From assembly GCF_965228935.1 (NCBI RefSeq), contig NZ_OZ245846.1:5704001-5768000 (forward strand): a stretch of DNA of 64,000 nucleotides, written 5' to 3'. Below are positions 8,538 through 16,970 of the stretch, in pieces. The notes beneath the pieces are model-generated. The model saw only the letters and a list, made by a program, of their open reading frames with translations, did no database searches and was not told where the DNA came from. The stretch comes from Ulvibacterium sp965228935. Its GTDB lineage: Bacteria; Bacteroidota; Bacteroidia; Flavobacteriales; Flavobacteriaceae. The position numbers and the translations under genes are program-made. How positions within the stretch are numbered: position 1 is the stretch's first letter; every line of letters starts with the position of its first letter.

Positions 8538-9287
8538 TTATTCCTTTTCATTCCCTTTGTCCTTGGGGTCTTTTTTTAGGTGATAGATAATCCGAACAGA
8601 TTCATTTTGGTTGTCCTCAGGGTCTTTTTTTCCGATAAAATTTCCGTTTTCATCAAACTGTTGTAAAAATTCATCTTCCTCTTCATTATAATCTTCCTTT
8701 TCCCAGTCAAATTTTTTGGGAGACGGTATCTCGGCCTTAATAAAAATCGCCAGTATAAATCCCGATATAAACCCGCCCAAATGTCCTTCCCAGGAAATCC
8801 CGTCCTTTACAGGAAAAATATACCACAACAAACTTCCATAGATAAATACCACTACAAGTGAAAGTGCCACCAGGCGATAGTATTTGGAAAAAACGCCCTT
8901 AAAAAAAATAAAACTGGCCAATACGTAAATAACTCCACTGGCCCCAATATGAAAGGAAGGTCTACCTATTATCCAAGTTAGTAAACCTGATAAAAATATA
9001 CCCCACATCAAAACCCTTAGGGCTATCTTTCGATAAAAAAAGAAAAGCGAGGCCGTAAGTACGGCCAATGGTATGGTATTGTTGTAAAGATGTTCCACCG
9101 AACCATGAATGAAGGGGCTAAGAAAAATGCCCTTTAATCCGGAAAGGGTTCTCGGGTAAACCCCATAATCGTTTAGATTCACGTGAAAGCGCAATTCCAT
9201 CAAAAAGACGGACCAGATAGACAATACGGCCAAAAGGGGTACTATTACTACCTTATTGGAAAACTTAAAATACTGTTGTTCGGACAT
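8538..9287 (-). CDS. Rhomboid-family intramembrane serine protease
   Basis: A 249-residue polytopic membrane protease. Six hydrophobic segments lie between residues 11 and 185. The catalytic dyad is visible as Ser117 in HIGASGVIY and His169 in EGHLGGFISG, and the upstream HGSVEHLYNN stretch (61-70) supplies the His/Asn residues that stabilise the oxyanion. After the last membrane helix comes a soluble, strongly acidic and basic tail of about 60 residues (EKEDYNEEEDEF...), longer than in minimal bacterial rhomboids, perhaps a substrate or partner contact. Transcribed divergently from rarA with 91 bases between the start codons. The substrate is unknown. Confidence 0.92.
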   Translation of the reverse strand: MSEQQYFKFSNKVVIVPLLAVLSIWSVFLMELRFHVNLNDYGVYPRTLSGLKGIFLSPFIHGSVEHLYNNTIPLAVLTASLFFFYRKIALRVLMWGIFLSGLLTWIIGRPSFHIGASGVIYVLASFIFFKGVFSKYYRLVALSLVVVFIYGSLLWYIFPVKDGISWEGHLGGFISGFILAIFIKAEIPSPKKFDWEKEDYNEEEDEFLQQFDENGNFIGKKDPEDNQNESVRIIYHLKKDPKDKGNEKE

Positions 9288-9378
9288 ATCATAAAATTAA
9301 CCCATTTAACACAATAAGTCGGCCATATCCTTAAATGCTGAAAAATCGTCATCTGGAATTTTGTCCTATTTTTATGGT

Positions 9379-10656
9379 ATGAACGCACCATTGGCAGAAC
9401 GGGTACGCCCCAAAAATTTGGACGAATATATAAGTCAGAACCACTTAGTGGGTGAAAATGGTTCGCTTACGCTACAGATTAAAAAAGGGACCATCCCTTC
9501 CTTAATCTTTTGGGGACCGCCCGGAACCGGTAAAACCACTTTGGCCAATATAATTGCTAACGAAAGTCAGCGGCCATTTTACACCCTGAGTGCCATTAAC
9601 AGTGGTGTAAAGGACATTCGGGAGGTTATTGATAAGGCCAAACAAAGTGGCGGACTCTTTACTTCCAAAAACCCCATTCTTTTCATTGATGAGATCCATC
9701 GTTTTAGTAAATCCCAACAAGATTCACTTTTGGCAGCCGTGGAGAAAGGCTGGGTAACATTGATAGGGGCAACGACGGAAAATCCAAGTTTTGAGGTAAT
9801 TCCGGCTTTACTGTCCCGATGTCAGGTATATGTCTTGAACCCTTTCGGAAAAGAAGATCTGGAAGCACTTCTTCACAGGGCAATGGAGCAGGATGGCCTT
9901 TTAAAGACAAAAAGAATAAAATTGAAGGAAACGGAAGCCCTTTTGCGTTTATCCGGCGGGGATGGGAGAAAACTTCTAAATATTTTTGAACTTGTGGTGA
10001 ATTCCGAAGAGGCCGATAGCTTAACGATTACGGATACATTGGTTATAGGTAAGATCCAGAAAAATACGGTTCTGTACGATAAGACCGGAGAGCAGCATTA
10101 CGATATCATTTCGGCCTTTATTAAATCGATTCGGGGAAGTGACCCCAATGGGGCGGTGTATTGGTTGGCCCGAATGATCGAGGGAGGCGAGGATGTAAAA
10201 TTTATCGCTCGAAGAATGCTCATTTCAGCCGCCGAGGATATTGGCTTGGCCAATCCTACGGCACTTGTCATTGCCAATTCCACATTTCAGGCCGTGACCA
10301 CTATCGGGTATCCGGAAGCGCGCATTATTTTAAGCCAATGTGCTATTTATCTGGCAACGTCCCCAAAAAGCAATGCAAGCTATGCGGCAATCGGAAAAGC
10401 ACAGCAAGCGGTAAAACAGACTGGCGACCTTTCGGTACCGCTTGCCCTTCGCAACGCCCCTACCAAATTAATGAAGGATTTGGGCTATGGTGAAGAATAC
10501 AAGTATGCGCATGACTATGCAAACAATTTTGTGTCTTTGGAGTTTTTACCGGACGAGCTCTCAGGTACTGCGTTTTACAAACCAGGTGACAACCAACGTG
10601 AAAGGGCTATTAAAGAGTTTTTGAAAAACCGATGGAAGGATAAATATGATGTCTGA
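9379..10656 (+). CDS. rarA: Replication-associated recombination protein A (AAA ATPase)
   Basis: RarA/MgsA, a clamp-loader-related AAA+ ATPase acting at stalled replication forks (homologous to yeast Mgs1 and human WRNIP1). Walker A GPPGTGKT is at residues 46-53, Walker B ILFIDEIHR at about 100-108, and the sensor segment GATTENPSF follows. The C-terminal half has the family's tetramerisation region, with EGGEDVKFIARRMLI and SAAEDIGLANP. The start is ATG 9379, giving MNAPLAERVRPKNLDEY as in other RarA proteins; the frame extends to a TTG at 9361, which adds six unlikely residues. The length of 425 is normal. Eight copies of a 7-base repeat begin immediately after the stop codon. Confidence 0.95.
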   Translation: MNAPLAERVRPKNLDEYISQNHLVGENGSLTLQIKKGTIPSLIFWGPPGTGKTTLANIIANESQRPFYTLSAINSGVKDIREVIDKAKQSGGLFTSKNPILFIDEIHRFSKSQQDSLLAAVEKGWVTLIGATTENPSFEVIPALLSRCQVYVLNPFGKEDLEALLHRAMEQDGLLKTKRIKLKETEALLRLSGGDGRKLLNIFELVVNSEEADSLTITDTLVIGKIQKNTVLYDKTGEQHYDIISAFIKSIRGSDPNGAVYWLARMIEGGEDVKFIARRMLISAAEDIGLANPTALVIANSTFQAVTTIGYPEARIILSQCAIYLATSPKSNASYAAIGKAQQAVKQTGDLSVPLALRNAPTKLMKDLGYGEEYKYAHDYANNFVSLEFLPDELSGTAFYKPGDNQRERAIKEFLKNRWKDKYDV

Positions 10657-10712
10657 TGTTGGATGTTGGATGTTGGATGTTGGATGTTGGATGTTGGATG
10701 TTGGATGTTGGA
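10657..10712. repeat. Heptanucleotide tandem repeat, 8 perfect copies
   Basis: Eight uninterrupted copies of TGTTGGA start at the base after the rarA TGA stop and end 11 bases before the 3' end of the convergent minus-strand gene. Because it sits between two stop codons, copy-number change would alter neither protein. It is a likely slippage-prone, strain-variable microsatellite. Confidence 0.97.
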
Positions 10713-10723
10713 TGGTAAAAAAA

Positions 10724-11683
10724 TCAAAATTTGACGTTCAATTCCTCGGCAATGAGATTTCCACCTTCGTAATATTCAAAGTACCATTTCCCGTCCTTTG
10801 TATAGACCATTCCATTTTTGTTGTCCATCGTAGCATGATAAACCCCTTGAACCGAGCTTTCGAAAAGTTTCATTCGTATTTTAGGTGTGCTGTCCACCAA
10901 TTGGTATCCATTGGGTAATTCCTGGGCGTACCAAACCTCCTTGGTTACATCTGAAGCTACTTTTGTAGAACCCGTATCCGTTTTTGATATGCTCGATGCT
11001 ATGGGTTGCCTATTTTCATAAATTTGCTCTTCTTTGGTAGTTACTTGTTGGATCGCCTCCTGCCCACTTTCAACTTTCTTTGTAATATCGGATTCAACCG
11101 GTCTTAAATCTTTATAGCTTTGCTCTTCCAGGGTAGCTTTTTGCTGTACCATTGAGTCTTGGCGGGCATTCAATTCAGGAGTGGTTTCCGTATTCTCTTC
11201 CAGTTTTTTCACATCGTTCTTAAAGCTTACTGTTATGGGTTCCTTTTTTGTAGATGCACCACTGTATTTATAATCCACATTTTCCAAAGAAACAAAAGCG
11301 CCCCTTATGGCCTCATTGTAAGAGGCTTTGTATTCCTTCAATCTACTTTTGCCCTGAATTGTGGTAAACACCTCTTGGGATCTACAATCCTTCAGTACAA
11401 GGGCAACCTTCGTCGTAAACATGGAAGAATCGTCCTGAAGTCCCACCAAAAGGCCCAAGCACCTATCTTCTATCAGTTCTATGGGCATTTCGTCCTCATA
11501 AACGGCCTCAAAATTATTTTTGGTAAACAAAAACTTTATAAACGTACTGGTCTGGTACTGGTTCTCCCTTTTGAAGGAATCGAACTTTTTGGGGACGATG
11601 ATATACTTATAATCGTTTAAATCTGTTTGTGCCATGCCTAAGTAGCCTGATACGAGCAAAAGGGTCAATAGTAATCGTTTCAC
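10724..11683 (-). CDS. Secreted protein of unknown function (319 aa)
   Basis: An exported protein with a signal peptide (MKRLLLTLLLVSGYLGMAQ) and no lipobox cysteine. The start codon is GTG at 11683. Residues 20-150 form a compact mixed alpha/beta domain starting YKYIIVPKKFDSFK and ending around EYKASYNEAIRGAF. Residues 155-245 are a Lys/Glu/Thr-rich, low-complexity linker with repeated EEQ(I/S)Y motifs. Residues 245-319 form a second small domain ending in WYFEYYEGGNLIAEELNVKF. I have seen similar flavobacterial proteins but know no function. It is the last gene of a minus-strand series and lies 90 bases after the DUF5723-like gene. Confidence 0.8.
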   Translation of the reverse strand: MKRLLLTLLLVSGYLGMAQTDLNDYKYIIVPKKFDSFKRENQYQTSTFIKFLFTKNNFEAVYEDEMPIELIEDRCLGLLVGLQDDSSMFTTKVALVLKDCRSQEVFTTIQGKSRLKEYKASYNEAIRGAFVSLENVDYKYSGASTKKEPITVSFKNDVKKLEENTETTPELNARQDSMVQQKATLEEQSYKDLRPVESDITKKVESGQEAIQQVTTKEEQIYENRQPIASSISKTDTGSTKVASDVTKEVWYAQELPNGYQLVDSTPKIRMKLFESSVQGVYHATMDNKNGMVYTKDGKWYFEYYEGGNLIAEELNVKF

Positions 11684-11773
11684 AAGTAATCCTTTTGAGG
11701 TTTATTGTGTTGTGGAATGAAAAAAACGTGCCAAAGAAGTATTCTTGAAGTCAAGGCCCACCCCACAATCCTT

Positions 11774-13207
11774 TTAATTTTTGCCCCAAGATATGATATT
11801 TAATCCTAATTGGAAAGAAGCGTAATGGGCGTCCGCCACATTTCTATAAGCCAAAAGATTGTCGGCCATAAAATATAAGTTTACGGGACCCGCCTGTAAG
11901 CTTACCCCAAGCCCAATATTGGAATAGGAAAATTTATCTACGGTATAGGTAGTCTTGGCCGTCAAAACGTTCCCAAAACGTCTTAGATAAAAGGCTGTGA
12001 GCGCAGTTTGAGGCCCTCTGGGCCTATTTATCATGTAGAGTTGCCCTCCAAAACTATTGGCATATCTGTAACGCGCCCCGTTACCTCCTTTAACCACAGT
12101 ATTGCAATCACAAATCTCCCTCGATTCCAGCTGTTCCCCAAAATCACGACGAATGGAGGCATATAGTTTGGTAGGCCTAAAAGTGATGTAACCCTTTGTG
12201 TCATCCTCAAAAGGCACCAGCGCTTCCACTTCATCGACCAGATCCTGCCAAAAATCCGCATCGGGATCGGAAAGGGCATCCGGAAGTATTACCTCAATCC
12301 CTTCCACAGTAGCTGCACCATTCAATGTATAGGTCTGGACATCATTGCTATGGTATATAAATCCCAAATCCAAAAGGCTTCCGGTAACGACGGTCTGTTC
12401 GTTAAGATTATAGGAAAAACCCAAATCCAGACCCAATCCAAGATTACCTCCAAAGAAACCACGCTTCATAACGGTACTGGCCAAATTCCCGTTATCTTCG
12501 GCATCTTCCAATTCGGAGATACCGGATGTCCGTAACTTCATATCGGCATCAAGGGTACTGGCCAACAGATTGTTCTGGCCTTCCCTGGTCACAAAAAAAC
12601 CTTTGTTCCTAGTTGAGTTAAAATCAAAAATGCTGGAATATATCTTTCCCCTGGCCCCAACAACAAGTTGGTTGTTCATTCTTTTGTTGATCCCGAAATG
12701 GAATACATTCACCATTTCGCCCCGTGTCTTTAAGTGGCTCAAATCAAACTCTTGATTTAAGCGGTCCGCGTTTCCTTCATAAGCTAGAATGGCGTAATCC
12801 CTAAACCAGTAACCAATGGCGTCTCCCTCATTGTATATACCGAAAGAATAAAAATAGTCCGGATTTCTTCCCCTGAATCCGCCACTTAAAAGTTCCAACT
12901 GGTAGGTGCCACTAAGTTCGTCCCTTATATTCATCCCGTTGATGGCCCTATCCCTCACCTTATCGTTGATGTCCAACCCATCATCCGCAAAAATGTCATT
13001 AACGGTAATTCCACTAGATCCCGCCTGAAACGATATTCCCGATAATGCCGGAATACCAGCGTACCACTGAAAATCGCTCTTCACCCCTGGATTTACCATC
13101 AAAGACTGGGGAATATCGGTAAAGTCATATAACAACTGCTTGTTTTGGGCATACGAATGGTAGCAAAGCCAAAAAATGGTTGCCAAAAAAAGGTGTCGGA
13201 TTCTCAT
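11774..13207 (-). CDS. DUF5723-like outer-membrane protein
   Basis: A 477-residue predicted outer-membrane beta-barrel. A signal peptide (about 1-20, ending SYAQ) is followed by MVNPG near residue 40, a short motif shared by PorP-like and DUF5723 proteins, and then many amphipathic strands with periodic Gly and aromatic residues. A Cys-x-Cys (REICDCNT) in the middle is unusual for a barrel. Its start overlaps the stop of the upstream lipoprotein gene by 4 bases, so the two are probably translationally coupled and may act together at the outer membrane. The DUF assignment is from memory of the family pattern; its role is unknown. Confidence 0.78.
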   Translation of the reverse strand: MRIRHLFLATIFWLCYHSYAQNKQLLYDFTDIPQSLMVNPGVKSDFQWYAGIPALSGISFQAGSSGITVNDIFADDGLDINDKVRDRAINGMNIRDELSGTYQLELLSGGFRGRNPDYFYSFGIYNEGDAIGYWFRDYAILAYEGNADRLNQEFDLSHLKTRGEMVNVFHFGINKRMNNQLVVGARGKIYSSIFDFNSTRNKGFFVTREGQNNLLASTLDADMKLRTSGISELEDAEDNGNLASTVMKRGFFGGNLGLGLDLGFSYNLNEQTVVTGSLLDLGFIYHSNDVQTYTLNGAATVEGIEVILPDALSDPDADFWQDLVDEVEALVPFEDDTKGYITFRPTKLYASIRRDFGEQLESREICDCNTVVKGGNGARYRYANSFGGQLYMINRPRGPQTALTAFYLRRFGNVLTAKTTYTVDKFSYSNIGLGVSLQAGPVNLYFMADNLLAYRNVADAHYASFQLGLNIISWGKN

Positions 13208-13752
13208 TTTATTCGTACCCTGAATTTTCCACTAGACTTCAAGGTAACCATGGGATCGGGGAGTGTTGAGGTACTGATGGAATCCCCCAGGTTTGTTCCG
13301 CTAAGTCGTATTCCGGAGGTATTTCTAATGATATCTATACTTCGGCCTGCATTGCCATAGGCCGTTTCCCTAATCAAAACCGCGGTAGGTGCCGGGTCAA
13401 TGGAAAAGGATTCCGTATCGAGGACATTGCCCGCATCATCCAAAAATTCAACCGTTAGATTCAATCTTTTACTCGTGGTATTTTCCACTTCATAGGTAAG
13501 TACGCCATCCAAGACTCTTTCCGAAAAAACATCCTCGGCAAAGGCGTCGAAATTAAAGTCTTGGGAGTAAAAGTTTGCTCCATTAAAAGCGTTGATTACA
13601 TTTTCTGGGGTTTCGAGGTAAACGATACTGGCTTCATAAGTAGGGGTGATGTTCAAATCATCATATTGATCAAAATCCTGTTTCTCTGCACAGGACGAGA
13701 AGACTAAAACCAATAGTAAGCCCAAAATAGTACGTGTGCTTAATTTTCCCAT
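13204..13752 (-). CDS. Lipoprotein of unknown function
   Basis: A 182-residue lipoprotein. The signal peptide ends in FSSC (Cys21), followed by an acidic stretch (QDFDQYDDL) and a beta-rich domain with two similar halves (ENVINAFNGANFYSQDFNFDAF; LNLTVEFLDDAGNVLDTESFSID). I chose ATG 13752, because the longer frame would start at a TTG and put 8 polar residues before the signal peptide. It overlaps the following DUF5723-like gene by 4 bases and lies 51 bases after the YjjG-type gene. Tight coupling to an outer-membrane barrel suggests a partner at the cell surface or inner leaflet of the outer membrane; this is inference. Confidence 0.78.
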   Translation of the reverse strand: MGKLSTRTILGLLLVLVFSSCAEKQDFDQYDDLNITPTYEASIVYLETPENVINAFNGANFYSQDFNFDAFAEDVFSERVLDGVLTYEVENTTSKRLNLTVEFLDDAGNVLDTESFSIDPAPTAVLIRETAYGNAGRSIDIIRNTSGIRLSGTNLGDSISTSTLPDPMVTLKSSGKFRVRIK

Positions 13753-13803
13753 TTTAACCAAAACCTGAGCCTTCAAATACGAGGCATATCAACCTATATA
13801 ACT

Positions 13804-14493
13804 CTATAAAAGGGATTTTATTTCACGTAAATCATGAATCATTTCGCAATATTCGTGCTGTGGGTCATTATGTACGTTAAAGTGCAAGGTATGAAGTCCC
13901 ACGGCCATGGCACCCAAGATATCCGCTTCCAGACTGTCGCCTATCATAAGTGCCTTTTGCGGCAATACATTTGCCGTCCGAAGGGCCAATTGAAAAATAA
14001 TGGGATTCGGTTTCTTTACCCCCGCCATTTCAGAATTAATGATATGGGCAAAGTAGTCCGATATATTGGCATTTTTCAACTTTTTTTCCTGTATTTCCTG
14101 AAAACCGTTGGTAATGATATGAAGTTTATATTTTGGTCTTAAGTATTCCAAAACATCGATAGTATTCGGGAAAAGATGGTTGTAGTTGGATAAATGTGCG
14201 ATGTACTCCTGGGAAAGCAGGTTTATGGTTTCATCCGCTACGGGATATTTAAGTGCATCAAAAACGGTCTTCAACCGCTGATAGCGTAGGTCGGATTTGG
14301 TTATTCTCTCTTCCCTATACAATTTCCAAAACGCCAAATTGGTGGGTATGTAGATTTCCAAAAAATCCGAAAGTTCCACCTCAATATGATTTTCTGCCAG
14401 TATTTTTTCAAAGGTCAAGGCCGAATTCCTTTCGAAATCCCAAAGGGTATGATCCAAATCGAAGAAAATGTCGGTTACGATATCCTTAAACAT
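13804..14493 (-). CDS. yjjG: YjjG-family HAD pyrimidine nucleotidase
   Basis: A 229-residue haloacid-dehalogenase hydrolase of the YjjG type, which dephosphorylates (deoxy)nucleoside 5'-monophosphates, including non-canonical pyrimidines, and so cleans the nucleotide pool. The nucleophile motif is FFDLDHTLWD (Asp12, Asp14). Motif II lies in ITNGFQEIQ, the motif III lysine in AGVKKPNPIIF, and motif IV is MIGDSLEADILGA. The helical cap lies between about residues 20 and 95. It overlaps the end of the upstream deacetylase-like gene by 8 bases, so the two are co-transcribed. Family membership is firm; exact substrate preference is not. Confidence 0.9.
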   Translation of the reverse strand: MFKDIVTDIFFDLDHTLWDFERNSALTFEKILAENHIEVELSDFLEIYIPTNLAFWKLYREERITKSDLRYQRLKTVFDALKYPVADETINLLSQEYIAHLSNYNHLFPNTIDVLEYLRPKYKLHIITNGFQEIQEKKLKNANISDYFAHIINSEMAGVKKPNPIIFQLALRTANVLPQKALMIGDSLEADILGAMAVGLHTLHFNVHNDPQHEYCEMIHDLREIKSLL

Positions 14494-15781
14494 GATATTT
14501 TTTTAATGAGTCGCCATATAAGCGCTTCCAGTCCACATCATGATCCTCACCTAAAAGCTCATTGGAGAACACCGTAATAAAGTGCCCATTCACTTTTTTT
14601 ACCAAGGAATACAGCATATCTATTTTTTCCAATATTTGGGCCTTGTTCTTGTAGTTTGCAAAAGCATAATCATGTACGGCGAAAGGATGAAGTCTTACCG
14701 GTTGTTGTGTTTCCAGGTTTATATCATAAAAATAAAAAGGGGAACAGGTTCCCGCCCTAAAACCGATCTCATGGGTATAGCCCATAGTGTAGTCGTCCGT
14801 AAATTCGGCCTCCACCAAATTCCGATACATGTTGGGAATACCCACTCTGTTGTAGCGCATTCTAGTACAATTTACGGGTCTGTTGATTACATCCTCCAGA
14901 CGTTTTTTTTCCGTTTTCAATAAACTGATATCATTAAAGGAACTATAGGAAGCAGCCAGTGAAACCAGGCTATAGTCCGCAATGGATTTTATTAGAGATC
15001 GGAACCTATTGTTATTTGGAGATACATTTTTGTCATAGGTAGAGTAGGAAGCAAACTGAAAAAAGAATATACTGTTTACACCATATTTTTTGTGTATATC
15101 AACCAAAAATCCAAAATTATTGTAGGGATCTTTGGAGGGTTTAAACCAAACCGCAACGCGCTGAAAAACCCTTTTTAACCTAAACTGTCCCAAATCCAGG
15201 AAAAATCCTGCCAAACTTCGTACAAAACCCCTATGGGCAAAGCAATGCGAAGTAGTAATGTCCAAAAGGGAGGTATATGCATATGTTCTTTGCTTGTTTT
15301 CCATATCGGGAAACCGATCCAAAAGACCTTCCAACAATTTAAAGGCCCATAAATCCACTACGGGCTGCCCCAGAAAATTATGACGATATGCAATACTGTC
15401 CTTGGGAGAGAATCGTCCGTGGATGTCCTTTACATGGGGAAGATATTCCTCATAACGACTAAGAAGATAAAAACTGGCCGAAAAAATATCGAATGGAATA
15501 TTACTGCGTTCCCCGGTAGAAAAAAAACAGGGGACGCCATCCCAATCCCCAACGGTAATCTCAAAATCGTTAATGCCCTGTTCAAATAAGAGGTCATTGC
15601 TCCGGACAAAAAATTCATTTTGTAGGGCCTGTTTAGTATAGGTTATCTTTGGCCCGGTATGTTTTATGAAATCCTCTACCTTGGTGGTAAAGACAACTTC
15701 AATTCCCAACATACGCGTAAAAATATGCTTCATGATGTAGCTGAAGCGCGAGGTGATTTTGTGCGTATAGATAAGTAACAT
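14486..15781 (-). CDS. Polysaccharide deacetylase-like protein, probably inactive
   Basis: A 431-residue cytoplasmic-looking protein with the N-terminal domain (MLLIYTHKIT...ILGIEV...GPKITYTKQ-type) that in Bacteroidota precedes a polysaccharide deacetylase domain. The start matches the family closely. In the relatives I remember, the catalytic half carries a D-I-D-N motif and an I-H-P-S-Y motif that bind the metal. Here the corresponding stretches read LDITTSH (163-169) and LAASY (255-259), so the metal-binding Asp and His seem lost. It may therefore be a non-catalytic relative. It sits 103 bases downstream of radC and overlaps the YjjG-type gene. Confidence 0.75.
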   Translation of the reverse strand: MLLIYTHKITSRFSYIMKHIFTRMLGIEVVFTTKVEDFIKHTGPKITYTKQALQNEFFVRSNDLLFEQGINDFEITVGDWDGVPCFFSTGERSNIPFDIFSASFYLLSRYEEYLPHVKDIHGRFSPKDSIAYRHNFLGQPVVDLWAFKLLEGLLDRFPDMENKQRTYAYTSLLDITTSHCFAHRGFVRSLAGFFLDLGQFRLKRVFQRVAVWFKPSKDPYNNFGFLVDIHKKYGVNSIFFFQFASYSTYDKNVSPNNNRFRSLIKSIADYSLVSLAASYSSFNDISLLKTEKKRLEDVINRPVNCTRMRYNRVGIPNMYRNLVEAEFTDDYTMGYTHEIGFRAGTCSPFYFYDINLETQQPVRLHPFAVHDYAFANYKNKAQILEKIDMLYSLVKKVNGHFITVFSNELLGEDHDVDWKRLYGDSLKKYHV

Positions 15782-15884
15782 ACTCTTTAAAATTTCAATA
15801 CAAAAAGCTGTAGGTTTTGCTCCATTTTATTATGGGGTTCCGGACTAAATTTGAAATCCCACCCCGGAGAAACCCGAAACACCC

Positions 15885-16583
15885 TCACAATATTTTTTCA
15901 TCGGCAAAACTTAAATAGTCCTTCTGGACAATAATCAAATGATCCAACACCTTGATGTCAAGGGCACCGGCAGCCAGTTGTAACTTTTGTGTTATCTCTT
16001 TATCCGCCTTGCTCGCCCTTAAATTTCCCGATGGATGATTGTGGGCCAATATTAAGGCCACGGCACCCAATTCCAAGGCTTGTTTCATCACCAAACGTAC
16101 ATCGACCAATGTACCCGTAATACCGCCTTTACTTAATTGGGCCATATGTAAGACCTTATTTGCATTATTTAGGTATAAAATCCAAAATTCTTCATGTTCC
16201 AACTCTCCCATTCTGGGGTGGAGCAATTCAAAAGCATCCCTACTACTTTCAATTTTTGAAATCTTAAGGGCCTGCTCCCCTCTTCGTCTTCGACCGATTT
16301 CCAAGGCTGCCGCTATGGTGACCGCCTTTGCCTCACCAATTCCTTTGAACTGCATTAATTGTTTTGTGGATAGCCTTCCGAGCTCATTCAGGTTATTGCC
16401 AACAGATGCCAAAATACGTTTGGAAAGTTCTACTGCACTCTCATTTTTGCTCCCGGATCCGATGAGTATCGCGACCAACTCCGCATCGGACAATGCCAAC
16501 CTCCCTTTTTGCACCAGTTTTTCCCGTGGTTTGTCATCATCGGCCCAATGTTTTATGGAAAAAGTAGTAGGCTTTTCTCGCAT
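15885..16583 (-). CDS. radC: RadC family JAB/MPN protein
   Basis: A 232-residue RadC homologue. An N-terminal helix-hairpin-helix-like region (about 30-100, with LMQFKGIGEAKA) is followed by a JAB/MPN metalloprotease-like domain with the zinc-binding signature HNHPSG (181-186) and Asp194. The name DNA repair protein is historical; the biochemical role of RadC remains unclear and the original radC phenotype was assigned to another gene. The start ATG 16583 gives the usual MREKPTTFSIKHWADDDKPREKL N-terminus shared by Bacteroidota homologues. A TATCTTTA box just upstream resembles a -7 element but lacks the final G. Confidence 0.93.
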   Translation of the reverse strand: MREKPTTFSIKHWADDDKPREKLVQKGRLALSDAELVAILIGSGSKNESAVELSKRILASVGNNLNELGRLSTKQLMQFKGIGEAKAVTIAAALEIGRRRRGEQALKISKIESSRDAFELLHPRMGELEHEEFWILYLNNANKVLHMAQLSKGGITGTLVDVRLVMKQALELGAVALILAHNHPSGNLRASKADKEITQKLQLAAGALDIKVLDHLIIVQKDYLSFADEKIL

Positions 16584-16713
16584 TTGCTAAAGATAATGAA
16601 CTAATGTTTTCATCCTTGGAATCCATCACGAAATCAATAGAAAAAATTCGCTGTGGCAGCAAAAAGGAAATCTTGGAGAGAAGCAAAAGAAGTAAACTTT
16701 TTAAACGTCGCAA

Positions 16714-16902
16714 TCAATAAGGATCATCATCGGACGGGAGTTCCCGTTCTTCCAAATAGCTCCTGGTATCATATAGTGTCCTATCCTCCTCGAGAATGGC
16801 GTTGGACATCCCTAGCATAATAGCTAGTAATACTAGGGAAGCCTTACGTCTAAGTATTCCAAAAATACGAGCTAACAAAACGTGTATTTTTATGCCGAAC
16901 AT
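16714..16902 (-). CDS. Small membrane protein, 62 aa
   Basis: A short ORF with one hydrophobic helix (ASLVLLAIMLGMSNAIL, about 21-37) between a basic N-terminal part (ARIFGILRRK) and an acidic C-terminal tail (ERELPSDDDPY). The charge pattern suggests the N-terminus inside and the tail outside. It reads as a genuine small membrane protein, not a shadow, because no other gene lies opposite it and its composition is structured. It sits between radC and mpl on the same strand. Function unknown. Confidence 0.6.
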   Translation of the reverse strand: MFGIKIHVLLARIFGILRRKASLVLLAIMLGMSNAILEEDRTLYDTRSYLEERELPSDDDPY

Positions 16903-16970
16903 GCTTTGTACAGGTCAAAACATGTTCCATCATAGGGTAACATGACAAATCTTCCGACCAAGACCTAAAC

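Noticed and set aside
10657..10712. Repeat array as a CRISPR
   Set aside because: Units are 7 bases with no spacers and there are no cas genes.
10646..10918. 90-codon plus-strand ORF starting in the heptamer repeat (MLDVGCW repeats)
   Set aside because: Its beginning is only the translated microsatellite, and the rest is antisense to the minus-strand secreted-protein gene.
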